Below are positions 55,667-64,000 of a DNA stretch of 64,000 bases, piece by piece. Below the pieces are notes generated by a model. The model worked only from the letters and a program-made list of their open reading frames with translations. It was not told the DNA's origin and searched no databases. Both the position numbers and the translations under genes were made by a program. Positions within the stretch are counted from its first letter, which is position 1. Every line of letters starts with the position of its first letter. Origin of the DNA: Bacteroides faecis MAJ27 (GTDB lineage Bacteria; Bacteroidota; Bacteroidia; Bacteroidales; Bacteroidaceae); contig NZ_FNNN01000014.1 in assembly GCF_900106755.1 (NCBI RefSeq), positions 92,562 through 156,561 on the forward strand, written 5' to 3'.

Positions 55667-58600
55667 ATGGTAAAAGCGTGGAAAGAAAAGGTTGTAATCC
55701 CTACGTATGAGGTAGGTAAGCCTGAGAAGAATCCTATTTTCCTGGAGAAGCGTGTGTATCAGGGAAGTAGCGGGGTGGTTTATCCTTATCCTGTCATCGA
55801 GTCAATGTCCGATGAAAAGGTGGATAAGGAATACGATGCCATCTTTATTGAAAATGAATATATCAAAGTGATGATTCTTCCCGAGTTGGGTGGTCGTGTG
55901 CAAATGGCTTATGACAAAATCAAGCAACGTCACTTTATCTATTATAATCATGTGATTAAACCTGCGCTGGTAGGACTGGCAGGCCCCTGGATTTCGGGAG
56001 GCATCGAGTTCAACTGGCCCCAGCATCACCGTCCCAGTACCTACATGCCCGTAGATACGGCGATTGAAGAAAATGCAGACGGCAGCGTAACTGTGTGGGT
56101 CAATGAAATGGAACGTATGTTTCATCAGAAAGGGATGGCAGGTTTCACTCTTCGTCCGGGACATGCTTTTCTCGAAATCAAGGGAGTACTCTACAACCGT
56201 ACCGAAGTACCGCAAACTTTCCTGTGGTGGGCAAATCCTGCCGTAGCGGTGAACGACCATTATCAGAGTGTATTCCCACCCGATATTAATGCGGTGTTCG
56301 ATCATGGAAAGCGGGCCGTTTCCAGCTTCCCTATTGCCACGGGCACTTATTACAAAATGGACTATTCTGCCGGAGTAGACATCTCTAACTATAAAAATAT
56401 CAAAGTACCTACTTCGTACATGGCTGTCAATTCCCGGTATAATTTCGAAGGTGGATATGAGAACGATACGCATGCAGGTATGCTTCACGTAGCCAATCAC
56501 CATATTTCTCCGGGTAAGAAGCAGTGGACATGGGGAAACGGTGATTTCGGTCGTGCCTGGGATCGTAATCTGACTGATGAAGACGGCCCATACATCGAAC
56601 TGATGGCAGGTGTCTACACCGAGAATCAACCGGACTTTACCTGGTTGCAGCCTTACGAGGAAAAGAGCTTCGTGCAATATTTCCTGCCTTATCGTGAACT
56701 GGGAGTAGTTAAGAATGCAAGCAAAGACCTCTTGATGAACATAGAACCGGAGGGTGAAGATAAGGTGCGTTTCAAGATATTCGCCACTTCCGAGCAAACG
56801 GTTAAGGTAGTATTGAAAGGGGAGGACGGCACAGTATATTACAGCAAACAAGTAGTCATCACTCCGGAAGAATTGCTGGATGAAACGGTTGATGTGGCAG
56901 GTGAGAAGTTTAATAAACTGAGCCTCGAAATCACAGCAAACGGTAAGGAACTGCTTTACTGGCATGCCGAGCCGGAAGAGGTAAAACCGATTCCCGATGC
57001 TGCCGAAGCAGCCCTGTTGCCGGAAGAAATAAAGACAACCGAGCAACTCTATCTGACGGGCTTACACTTGGAGCAATACAGACATGCTACTTACAATCCG
57101 GTAGATTATTACGAAGAAGCCTTGCGTCGTGATCCGATTGACGTACGCAATAATAATGCGCTTGGACTGTGGTATATCCGTAAGGGGCGTTTCCGGAAAG
57201 CCGAACAATATCTGCTTACAGCAGTGAAGACCTTGCAGAAACGCAATCCGAATCCTTATGACGGAGAACCTCTCTACAATCTCGGACTTGCCTTGAAGTA
57301 TCAGGGACGATATAATGAAGCATACGATCGTTTCTATAAATCATGCTGGAATGCAGCATGGCAGGATGCAGGCTATTTTGCCTGTGCTCAGATTGCTACT
57401 ATGCAAGGTCGCTTGGAAGATGCTTTGGATGAAGTGGACCGCTCGCTTATCCGCAACTGGCATCATCACAAGGCACGTGCACTGAGAACTGCTATTCTTC
57501 GTCAGATGGGGAAAGCGAAAGAAGCTTTGCAGGTCATTGAAGACTCATTGGCTATTGATCAGTTCAACTTTGGTTGCCGTTATGAAAAGTATCTGATAAC
57601 TCATGCCGCTGAGGACTTGCTGACTTTGCGGACAATGATGCGTGGCGAAGCCCACAACTATGATGAAATAGCACTCGATTATTGTAGTGCCGGTTGCTGG
57701 TCGGAAGCTGCCGGCTTATGGAATGTGGCGATTACTGAGGGTAGTGTGACTCCGATGACTTATTATTATCTGGGATGGTGTTTGACCCAAGGGAAACTTT
57801 CCGGTGCAGAGCAAGCACTTGCCGATGCAGCCCAAGCATGTTCCGACTACTGTTTCCCTAATCGCCTGGAAGCAATACTTGCCTTGCAGTGTGCTATGGA
57901 GCAAAATCCGAATGATGCGAAAGCTCCTTATTACCTGGGCAATTTGTATTACGACAAGCGCCAGTACGACTTGGCACTTGAAGCATGGGAAACTTCGGCT
58001 AAACTGGATGACAAGTTTCCGACGATATGGCGCAACCTGGCTTTGGCCAACTTTAACAAGAAGAACGAAGAAGCAAGAGCCATCGAGTATATGGAGCGTG
58101 CTTTCCGGCTCGATAAGACTGACGCGCGTGTGTTGATGGAATTAGATCAGCTTTACAAGCGTGTCCGCCGTTCACATGCCGAACGTTTGGCGTTCTTACA
58201 GCAATATCCCGAACTGATAGCACAACGTGACGATCTGGTATTGGAAGAAATCACTTTGTTGAATCAGACAGGAGAGTACGAAAAAGCGAAAACATTGCTT
58301 GATGCACACATCTTCCATCCGTGGGAAGGTGGAGAAGGAAAAGTGCCGGGACAGTATTAGTTTGCCCGCGTAGAACTGGCGAAGAAAGCACTTGAAGCCG
58401 GTAATTACAGTCAGGCTATCCCGCTTCTGGAAGAATGTCTGGAATATCCGCACCACTTGGGTGAAGGCAAACTATATGGTGCGCAGGAGAATGACTTCTA
58501 TTACTTTATGGGTTGCGCTTATGAAGGTCTGGGGCAGAGTGACAAAGCGGCGGAATGTTGGGAACAAGCCATTGTCGGTCCTACCGAACCGGCTGCAGCT

Positions 58601-58948
58601 ATGTACTACAACGATGCAAAACCTGATAAGATATTCTATCAGGGACTGGCATTACTGAAACTCGGTCGTATGGATGAGGCTAACGGACGCTTTCATAAAC
58701 TGACTTCTTATGGTGAAAAGCATTTGTTTGACAAGATTAAGATGGATTACTTTGCAGTATCACTACCCGATTTATTAATTTGGGAAGATGATCTGACAAT
58801 ACGTAATGTCATCCATTGCAAATATATGATGGCATTGGGTTACTGGGGATTGAATCAAAAAGAAAAATCTGTTCGCTTGCTGGGTGAGGTGGAGAAATTG
58901 GATATCAATCATCAGGGCATTCAGGCTTTCCGTAGCCTGATAGGTTAA
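55667..58948 (+). pseudogene. DUF5107/TPR protein gene broken by an in-frame amber codon
   Basis: The frame from 55667 reads 897 codons to a TAG at 58358-58360 and then continues open in the same frame to a TAA at 58946-58948, for 1093 codons in all. The N-terminal 350 residues look like a galactose-mutarotase-type beta-sandwich (DUF5107; GGRVQMAYDKIKQRHFIYYNH, GGIEFNWPQHHRPSTYMPVD). The rest is TPR repeats, and the repeat pattern runs smoothly across the TAG (GQY-stop-FARVELAKKAL). A CAG-to-TAG change is the simplest explanation. The 5' part may still be made as an 897-residue protein; the part after the stop has an internal ATG at 58457. It follows the sugar porter gene, so a role in sugar handling is likely. 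Confidence 0.85.
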
Positions 58949-58968
58949 GAGTTCCGGTTTGGTACTGA

Positions 58969-59199
58969 CCAAGTTTTGCTTCCTGCTTTGCAAACTTCTT
59001 TTGTTCCCATAGCAAAGTTGGTTTTGTCCTGAAGCAAACTATAAACGCAAGTTTCATTTTTATAATTGCAAGCTTTGATTATAAAAATGGAACTTGCGTT
59101 TTTACAATCAAAGCTTGCAATTATAGTTTATATCCGATAAAAGATAAGTTTGCATAGGGAGAAAAGGAAGTTTTCCCCTTATACAGCATAACTTTGCCG
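58969..59199. repeat. 22-bp-register array with CAAACTT/AAGTTTG cores
   Basis: CCAAGTTTTG (58969), CAAACTTC (58991), CAAAGTTG (59013) and CAAACTAT (59035) begin exactly 22 bp apart. On the same register further on come ATAGTTTA (59123), TAAGTTTGC (59145), GAAGTTTTC (59167) and TAACTTTGC (59189). Cores in both orientations are mixed. Positions 59057, 59079 and 59101 on the register are weak, because the middle is taken by the interlocked repeats. Confidence 0.65.
59036..59129. repeat. Interlocked inverted repeats (pseudoknot-like order)
   Basis: Three arm pairs are present. A 9-bp pair joins 59036-59044 with 59121-59129. A 23-bp pair with one G-T wobble joins 59044-59066 with 59078-59100. A perfect 20-bp pair joins 59061-59080 with 59106-59125. 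The arms of the second and third pair alternate and partly overlap, so both long stems cannot form fully at the same time. Confidence 0.85.
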
Positions 59200-59256
59200 G
59201 GCTTATTCAAGGCAGCAGGCAACAAGTGTTCATGTAAGAGCCTGTAAGATATCGTT

Positions 59257-60408
59257 TCACGGGATAAACTTCACGCACACGGGCTTATCTACTTTTATAT
59301 TTTGATGTATGTCTGTCAGCAATCCCGTGTCTGCATCTCTTTTATAGACCTGAATCATATTGCTGTCCCGACAGGCGACTAACAGGTATTTTCCGTTGGG
59401 AGTAATAATAAAGTTGCGTGGATGAATCCCTGTCAGCTGATAACCGGCCTTTGTCAGCATGCCGTTTTCCGGATGAATGCTGAAGATCGCTATTCCGTCC
59501 GCTTTCAGGCGATTGCTTGCATACAGGAATTTACCATCCGGGCTGATGTGGATATCCCCGCTTCCTTTGGCTCCTGCTGTGTCAGCAGCTATTGTCTGGA
59601 TTTCTTTTAGGTTTCCGTCGTTATATTCAAATGCGATTACTGTCCCCGACAGTTCGTTAATGAGATACGCATAGTGTCCGTTCGGTGCGAAAGTCAGGTG
59701 GCGGGGACCCGACCCTGCTTCTACTTTATAAGAAGCCGGATTTCCTTCTTTCAGGAGGATCTCTTCATTATCAGGTTTGGCGTTCGGATGGATGATAAAC
59801 TTATGTATCTGATCCGTACCCAGATCGTCGGCAAACAAGTATTTACCGTCCGGTGTGATGCGGACACAATGCAGGTGCGGTTTCTCCTGACGCTCCTTGT
59901 CTGCTCCCGAGCCTTTGAACTTCACTACCGTAGAAGCGGGGAGGAGCGAACCGTCTTTATCAATCGGAAAAACAGAAATGCTTCCTCCGCTGTAATTGGC
60001 AGTGATCACATTACTGCCGTTGGTGATGATGTAGCAAGGATCTTCGCCTTCGGTTTTCTGCGTGTTCAGTAGCCGGAAAGTGCCCTCTTCCTTATTGAAA
60101 GCAAATGCGTTGGCAGCAGCTTGATCATTGCTGAACTCACTGACTGCATAAATAAACTTTCCGTCGGCAGACGGTACAAGATAAGATGGGTTTTCTACTT
60201 CCGCCTCGCTGAGCGCAGTTGCCGTTCCGTTTTCTTCGTTGAACCGGAAACTGTAAAGGCCCTTACTGTCTCCCGAAGTGTAAGTACCGACAATCATTGT
60301 CAGTTCCGGTTCTGCTTCATGGGAACTTTCGGTTCGGGAAGCTTTTTTTGATGTACAACTAGATGTGGCCATACCGATAATACAGATTGTTGCAAGAATT
60401 TTTAGCAT
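59257..60408 (-). CDS. Lactonase-family beta-propeller lipoprotein
   Basis: 383 residues with a lipoprotein signal (KILATICIIGMATSSCTS). The rest is a seven-bladed beta-propeller of the 6-phosphogluconolactonase (YbhE) type: GSGPRHLTFAPNGHYAYLINEL, GSGDIHISPDGKFLYASNRL, GIHPRNFIITPNGKYLLVACRD. Cytoplasmic relatives hydrolyse 6-phosphogluconolactone. A lipid-anchored periplasmic version probably acts on another sugar lactone. It follows the GH3 gene by 25 bp on the same strand, so they form one operon. Confidence 0.9.
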   Translation of the reverse strand: MLKILATICIIGMATSSCTSKKASRTESSHEAEPELTMIVGTYTSGDSKGLYSFRFNEENGTATALSEAEVENPSYLVPSADGKFIYAVSEFSNDQAAANAFAFNKEEGTFRLLNTQKTEGEDPCYIITNGSNVITANYSGGSISVFPIDKDGSLLPASTVVKFKGSGADKERQEKPHLHCVRITPDGKYLFADDLGTDQIHKFIIHPNAKPDNEEILLKEGNPASYKVEAGSGPRHLTFAPNGHYAYLINELSGTVIAFEYNDGNLKEIQTIAADTAGAKGSGDIHISPDGKFLYASNRLKADGIAIFSIHPENGMLTKAGYQLTGIHPRNFIITPNGKYLLVACRDSNMIQVYKRDADTGLLTDIHQNIKVDKPVCVKFIP

Positions 60409-60433
60409 ATATAGATTCTTTTCAGTTTGATTG

Positions 60434-63274
60434 CTATTTCTTTAACTGCGGCAATTTCACTTCTGTGATCCCGATTCGGTCGTCACCCAGCACAATGCGT
60501 AAATCACTGGCAGTTGTCCCTTTGAAATGAAAATCCAAGAGCTTGTTATACTCTTTTACGATACCGGAATAGACGGTGAGGAACTGTCCTCCACCACTGG
60601 ATAGTTGTATCTCGAAATTAGTATCCAGTCCATTTTCGCGGCTGAAAGCTATGGATACACCGTCTACTTTGGCTCCGTTCTGTAAGGCAAAGGTAATGTA
60701 ATCTCCTTTATTACCCTCCCAGGAAGTAGTTAAATTATTGTCTATTACATTATTTGCTGTTTCGGCGTTGGTACTGGCGCTTACCGGACTACTGTCTTTA
60801 TCAGCTTCGGTGGTAGGTATACGACCGGGTTCCACTACCGTCAGTGTGCCGTTCAGACGGATATCGGTAGAGGAAGCTCCGACCATCAGCGTGAAATCTC
60901 CCGGTTCTACTACCCAGTGCATATCGGCATTGAGCAATTCCAGTGCTTTGCGGTCAATAGGGAAAGTTACTTCCTTCGTTTCACCCGGTTGCAGGTGAAC
61001 TCGTTCGAATCCGGCAAGGTTCTTTTCGTAAGTAGTGACGCTGCTTAGTACATCGCGTACGTAAAGCTGCACTACTTCGTCTCCCGCCCGTTTGCCTGTG
61101 TTTGTCACTTTGCAGGTGACGAATGTTTGCTGGTTAGGAGTGATGATGGCGGGAGAGATTTTCAAATCACTATATTCAAAAGTGGTGTAACTCAGTCCGT
61201 ATCCGAACGGATATAATGCACCGTTGGCACGAGACATATTGCCTTCCATTCCCGGATTCTTGCCTCCGTCTATTTGTGAAGAGGGCTTGCAGGGGAAGTT
61301 GAAAGGTATCTGGCCTACCGTTTTCGGGAAAGTGACGGTCAGTTTTCCACCGGGATTGTACTCTCCGAAAAGTACATCTGCTACCGCCTTTCCACCTTTC
61401 GAACCTGGATACCATGCTTCGACTATGGCAGGAACAAACTTATCTGCCCAGTTGATAGAAAGCGGACGACCATTGATAAGAACGAGTACAACCGGCTTTC
61501 CCGTAGCTGCTACTGCTTTCAGCAAATCGAGCTGACGACCGGGAAGATCGAGGCTGCTGCGGGATTTGTTCTCTCCGCAAGTGCGTTGCCCACCTCCCAA
61601 AACGACTACAGCTACATCCGCCTGTTTCGTTTGGTCGACAGCTTTTTCTATTTCTTTCTGCTCTTCATCGGTCAGAGGATAATCAATCAGTTCCGATTCC
61701 GGCCAGTTGGCATCTACCAGATCACAGCCCTTTGTGTAGAGTACTTCTGCCTTTCCTTTCATCTTTTCCTGAATACCTTTCAGTACGGAAGTGACCTCCA
61801 CAGCCAGTGGACCGTAATGAGTCAGTGCATACGAATGTTCGTCTGCGTTCGGACCGCAGACTGCTATTTTTTGAATGCCCGAAGCATCTAACGGCAATAT
61901 GTTTTTATCATTTTTCAGTAGTACGATAGATTCCCGGGAAGCCTGCAAAGCTATTTCCTCATTGGCTGCCTTCTCCACTTCTTCATCAGCCCCTTTCAAA
62001 TCAATCTGGTAAGGATGATCGAATAATCCGACGAGGAACTTGACTCTCAGAATATCCCGTACACGGTCGTTGATGACCTCCTCGCTCAGTCCTCCTTCTT
62101 TGACCAGCTCCCTTAGTGGTAATACATACGAATCCGGTGAGCGGAAAGTACAGCGCACATTCAGTCCGGCTTCCACGCTTTGGCGTACCGCTTCTTTCAT
62201 GTCCTTGGCTGTTCCGTGTTTGGTATAAAGGTATTCTACCGCATCACTGTCCGAAACCACATATCCACGGAAACCCATTTCTCCGCGCAGACGGGTGGTA
62301 AGCCAGTAATAACTGCTTTGAATCGGGAATCCGTCATAGTCATTGTATGAGCTCATGACTCCCAATAATCCGGCTTCGCGGATAACCCGCTTGAAAGGAT
62401 AGACATGGGTCATTTCCACTTCACGTGGCGACATTTGCGGGTCGACACGTGCCATGCCTTCGCGTGCTCCTTTATTATTACTATAGGCGATAAAGTGCTT
62501 TCCGGTTGCTGCTATCTGATGGTTGTGTTGCATACCACGTACCATTTCTATACCCAGTTCGGCAACCAGATAAGGAGACTCGCCGTATACTTCTTCGTAG
62601 CGTCCCCAGCGTTGGTCGCGACCTACGTCCAATATAGGTGCATACACATTGGTATATCCCAACATGCGTGCTTCCCGTCCGGTGATCAGCCCTACTTGGT
62701 GAATCAGCCGGCGATTCCAGGTATGTCCCAGCCCCAGTTGGGTAGGGAAGTTGGTAGCTTTATAACTTTCCACTCCGCGAATCCCTTCATTGGTGAAGTC
62801 GGTGGGAATGCCGAGTCTTGTTTCTTCTATAAAAAATCGCTGGACTTCATTCAATGCCCAGGCATGGCGGGAGGCGGGCCATATGTTTTCATTGTCGGAG
62901 GGAGGAAGTCCCCATTGCTGAAAACCATTCAGATGTTCGTCAATAGCTCCGATTCCGTCTTTCCACAGTTGGTTTTTCCATTCGGGAGTAGGCAGATCAT
63001 CCTTTAATACTCTTTTGTATCCATAAAGCGTCACCATCTGACATGTTTTTTCTTCCAGTGTCATTTGGCTGAGCAGGTCTTCTATACGTGCGTCGATTGT
63101 GGCAGTCGGATCTTCGTACACGTCTTTGATTCCATTCTTATTAAGGTCAATCCATCCTTTCTTATACATTTCTGTGCGGACAGGTTTATAAACAGCAGGT
63201 GTTTTAGTTGCCTTCTGTGCAGATAACAATGTGCTGCTTCCCAGAAAGAGTGCGGTGAATAAAAGTTTCTTCAT
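60434..63274 (-). CDS. Glycoside hydrolase family 3 (beta-glucosidase-like) with discoidin-like domain
   Basis: About 946 residues from the ATG at 63274 (MKKLLFTALFLGSSTLLSAQ signal peptide); a frame extension to 63322 is less likely. The N-terminal barrel carries the nucleophile Asp region GFRGYVVSDSDAVEYL and the substrate stretch GRYEEVYGESPYLVAELG and GKHFIAYSNNKGAREG. The alpha/beta sandwich shows VVVLGGGQRTCGENKSRSSL and VLVLINGRPLSI. A fibronectin-III-like domain follows (GDEVVQLYVRDVLSSV), then a C-terminal F5/8-type carbohydrate-binding domain (about the last 120 residues). The exact glycoside is unknown. Leads the operon with the lactonase. Confidence 0.93.
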   Translation of the reverse strand: MKKLLFTALFLGSSTLLSAQKATKTPAVYKPVRTEMYKKGWIDLNKNGIKDVYEDPTATIDARIEDLLSQMTLEEKTCQMVTLYGYKRVLKDDLPTPEWKNQLWKDGIGAIDEHLNGFQQWGLPPSDNENIWPASRHAWALNEVQRFFIEETRLGIPTDFTNEGIRGVESYKATNFPTQLGLGHTWNRRLIHQVGLITGREARMLGYTNVYAPILDVGRDQRWGRYEEVYGESPYLVAELGIEMVRGMQHNHQIAATGKHFIAYSNNKGAREGMARVDPQMSPREVEMTHVYPFKRVIREAGLLGVMSSYNDYDGFPIQSSYYWLTTRLRGEMGFRGYVVSDSDAVEYLYTKHGTAKDMKEAVRQSVEAGLNVRCTFRSPDSYVLPLRELVKEGGLSEEVINDRVRDILRVKFLVGLFDHPYQIDLKGADEEVEKAANEEIALQASRESIVLLKNDKNILPLDASGIQKIAVCGPNADEHSYALTHYGPLAVEVTSVLKGIQEKMKGKAEVLYTKGCDLVDANWPESELIDYPLTDEEQKEIEKAVDQTKQADVAVVVLGGGQRTCGENKSRSSLDLPGRQLDLLKAVAATGKPVVLVLINGRPLSINWADKFVPAIVEAWYPGSKGGKAVADVLFGEYNPGGKLTVTFPKTVGQIPFNFPCKPSSQIDGGKNPGMEGNMSRANGALYPFGYGLSYTTFEYSDLKISPAIITPNQQTFVTCKVTNTGKRAGDEVVQLYVRDVLSSVTTYEKNLAGFERVHLQPGETKEVTFPIDRKALELLNADMHWVVEPGDFTLMVGASSTDIRLNGTLTVVEPGRIPTTEADKDSSPVSASTNAETANNVIDNNLTTSWEGNKGDYITFALQNGAKVDGVSIAFSRENGLDTNFEIQLSSGGGQFLTVYSGIVKEYNKLLDFHFKGTTASDLRIVLGDDRIGITEVKLPQLKK

Positions 63275-63433
63275 GGTATATGATATCTTGTTTTTGATTT
63301 CTGCCTGTAAAGATAATGCCACTTATCGGAAAATAACAGCAATTTTCGTACAAATTGCCTGCACTGGAAGTCCATACAAGTGAGGTGAATATAATATTTG
63401 CTAATGAAAAGCCGGGAATAGGAAAACATTTCT

Positions 63434-63441
63434 TATCTTTG
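63434..63441 (+). promoter_or_regulatory. Candidate -7 element of the tmRNA gene
   Basis: TATCTTTG matches TAnnTTTG and lies 37 bases before the mature 5' end of the tmRNA. No -33 TTTG at the expected distance. Confidence 0.45.
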
Positions 63442-63477
63442 CAGCGTATTTAAAATTTCAGACCGTTACAAAGTCAT

Positions 63478-63871
63478 GGGGTTGACTGGATTTGACAGCG
63501 GGCAGAAATGGTAGGTAAGCATGCAGTGGGTCGGTAATTTCCACTTAAATCTCAGTTATCAAAACTTTATCTGGCGAAACTAATTACGCTCTTGCTGCTT
63601 AATCGAATCACAGTAGATTAGCTTAATCCAGACACTAGGTGTCAGGACGAGACATCACTCGGAAGCTGTTGCTCCGAAGCATTCCGGTTCAGTGGTGCAG
63701 TAATATCGGGGATAGTCAGAAGCGGCCTCGCGTTTTTGATGAAACTTTAGAGGATAAGGCAGGAATTGATGGCTTTGGTTCTGCTCCTGCACGAAAATTT
63801 AGGCAAAGATAAGCATGTAGAAAGCTTATGATTTCCTCGTTTGGACGAGGGTTCGATTCCCTCCAGCTCCA
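63478..63871 (+). ncRNA. ssrA: Transfer-messenger RNA
   Basis: About 394 bases. The 5' end GGGGTTGACTGGATTTGACA and the 3' end GGTTCGATTCCCTCCAGCTCC form the tRNA-like domain with a 7-bp acceptor stem that contains one or two G-U pairs. The tag reading frame at 63573-63602 codes GETNYALAA and ends in TAA. The acceptor arm ends CTCCA followed by CGA, so the CCA end is not encoded and must be added. It rescues stalled ribosomes by trans-translation together with SmpB. Confidence 0.97.
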
Positions 63872-63880
63872 CGATTTAGA

Positions 63881-63922
63881 AAGGGGCTGTGTCAAAACTA
63901 AGGCACATCCCCTTCTTTTTTT
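63881..63922 (+). terminator. First terminator after ssrA
   Basis: AAGGGGCTGTG (63881-63891) pairs with CACATCCCCTT (63904-63914) with one mismatch, followed by CTTTTTTT. It ends the tmRNA transcript. Confidence 0.8.
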
Positions 63923-63929
63923 AATATAA

Positions 63930-63968
63930 AATAGTCGTTCCTCTTTTTTGTCTATGCGACTATTTTTT
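63930..63968 (+). terminator. Second hairpin with T-run after ssrA
   Basis: AATAGTCG (63930-63937) pairs perfectly with CGACTATT (63957-63964) around a 19-base loop, and TTTT follows. It may be a backup terminator or the end of a neighbouring transcript from outside the window. Confidence 0.55.
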
Positions 63969-64000
63969 CAGTAATTAGGTAATAAGGCTTAATATTCGTC

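Larger units (their letters stand above)
58949..59256. other. Intergenic region between convergent genes with a repeat array
   Basis: 308 bases between the DUF5107 gene and the lactonase gene. It holds a 22-bp-register array (58969-59199) and a set of interlocked inverted repeats (59036-59129), both listed separately. No coding sequence is supported. Confidence 0.6.

Noticed and set aside
58358..58360. Genome-wide reassignment of TAG to glutamine
   Set aside because: The histidine kinase gene (4501-4503), secG (37034-37036) and the AraC gene (53221-53223) end properly in TAG. A local mutation or readthrough is the better explanation.
63881..63922. Insertion-sequence end after ssrA (GGCTGTGTCAAAACT looks like some IS ends)
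   Set aside because: The sequence is the left arm of a short hairpin with T-run. No transposase or target duplication is visible in the window.

Overview
The window is a 64 kb piece of a Bacteroides chromosome. Supporting signs are SusC/SusD genes, FecR anti-sigma and DUF5107 proteins, promoter -7 elements of the form TAnnTTTG, and a tmRNA whose tag reads GETNYALAA. The GH84 protein places its catalytic Asp pair at D242/D243 after removal of a 21-residue signal peptide. As I remember it, that is the published numbering of the O-GlcNAcase of B. thetaiotaomicron (BT_4395), so B. thetaiotaomicron or a close relative is likely. This species call rests on memory, not on a search.

Layout. 1-4.5 kb: the 3' part of valS, cut by the window edge at its HMGH motif, then an orphan sensor histidine kinase. 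4.8-14.7 kb: a glycan utilization locus with an ECF sigma factor divergent from a FecR anti-sigma factor, a SusC transducer with an STN domain, SusD, and a GH89 alpha-N-acetylglucosaminidase. 14.7-22.8 kb, all on the minus strand: an acidic orphan protein, a lipoprotein, secA, a phosphatase-fold protein that seems to have lost its active site, and a DUF4105 membrane protein. 23.2-30.7 kb: an envelope cluster (coaX, beta-barrel protein, TPR protein, lptC, CNNM/CBS protein, PpiD-like foldase). 30.9-37.0 kb: rlmN, DUF4837, pdxA, a sigma-54 activator, lptE, a TPR protein and secG in one tight operon. 37.3-42.1 kb: an MFS transporter, a PqqD-like protein, a small membrane protein, DUF4831 and bifunctional nnrDE. 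42.4-49.0 kb: a winged-helix protein, POT transporter, hpt, adk, obgE, pgeF, a B3/B4 protein and an M23 peptidase. 49.1-53.2 kb: divergent GH20 and GH84 genes for beta-GlcNAc. 53.2-63.3 kb: an AraC regulator, a sugar MFS porter, a DUF5107/TPR gene broken by an amber codon, and a minus-strand GH3 plus lactonase operon. 63.5 kb: tmRNA followed by two terminators.

Working together. The GH89 locus looks like cell-surface signalling: an incoming alpha-GlcNAc glycan is sensed by the SusC transducer, passed to FecR, and frees the sigma factor. GH20, GH84 and GH89 together suggest a cell able to trim host GlcNAc from mucin or glycosaminoglycans. The other genes are mostly housekeeping and outer-membrane biogenesis.

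The most unusual signals are non-coding. Three intergenic regions each hold at least four degenerate copies of a short motif on a strict 22-bp register, with a different core at each locus. One of them also contains interlocked inverted repeats that cannot all pair at once. Other items worth a look are the apparent pseudo-phosphatase next to secA, a terminator-like hairpin inside the signal-peptide region of lptC, and the amber codon in the DUF5107 gene. I found no CRISPR array, tRNA, insertion sequence or prophage.
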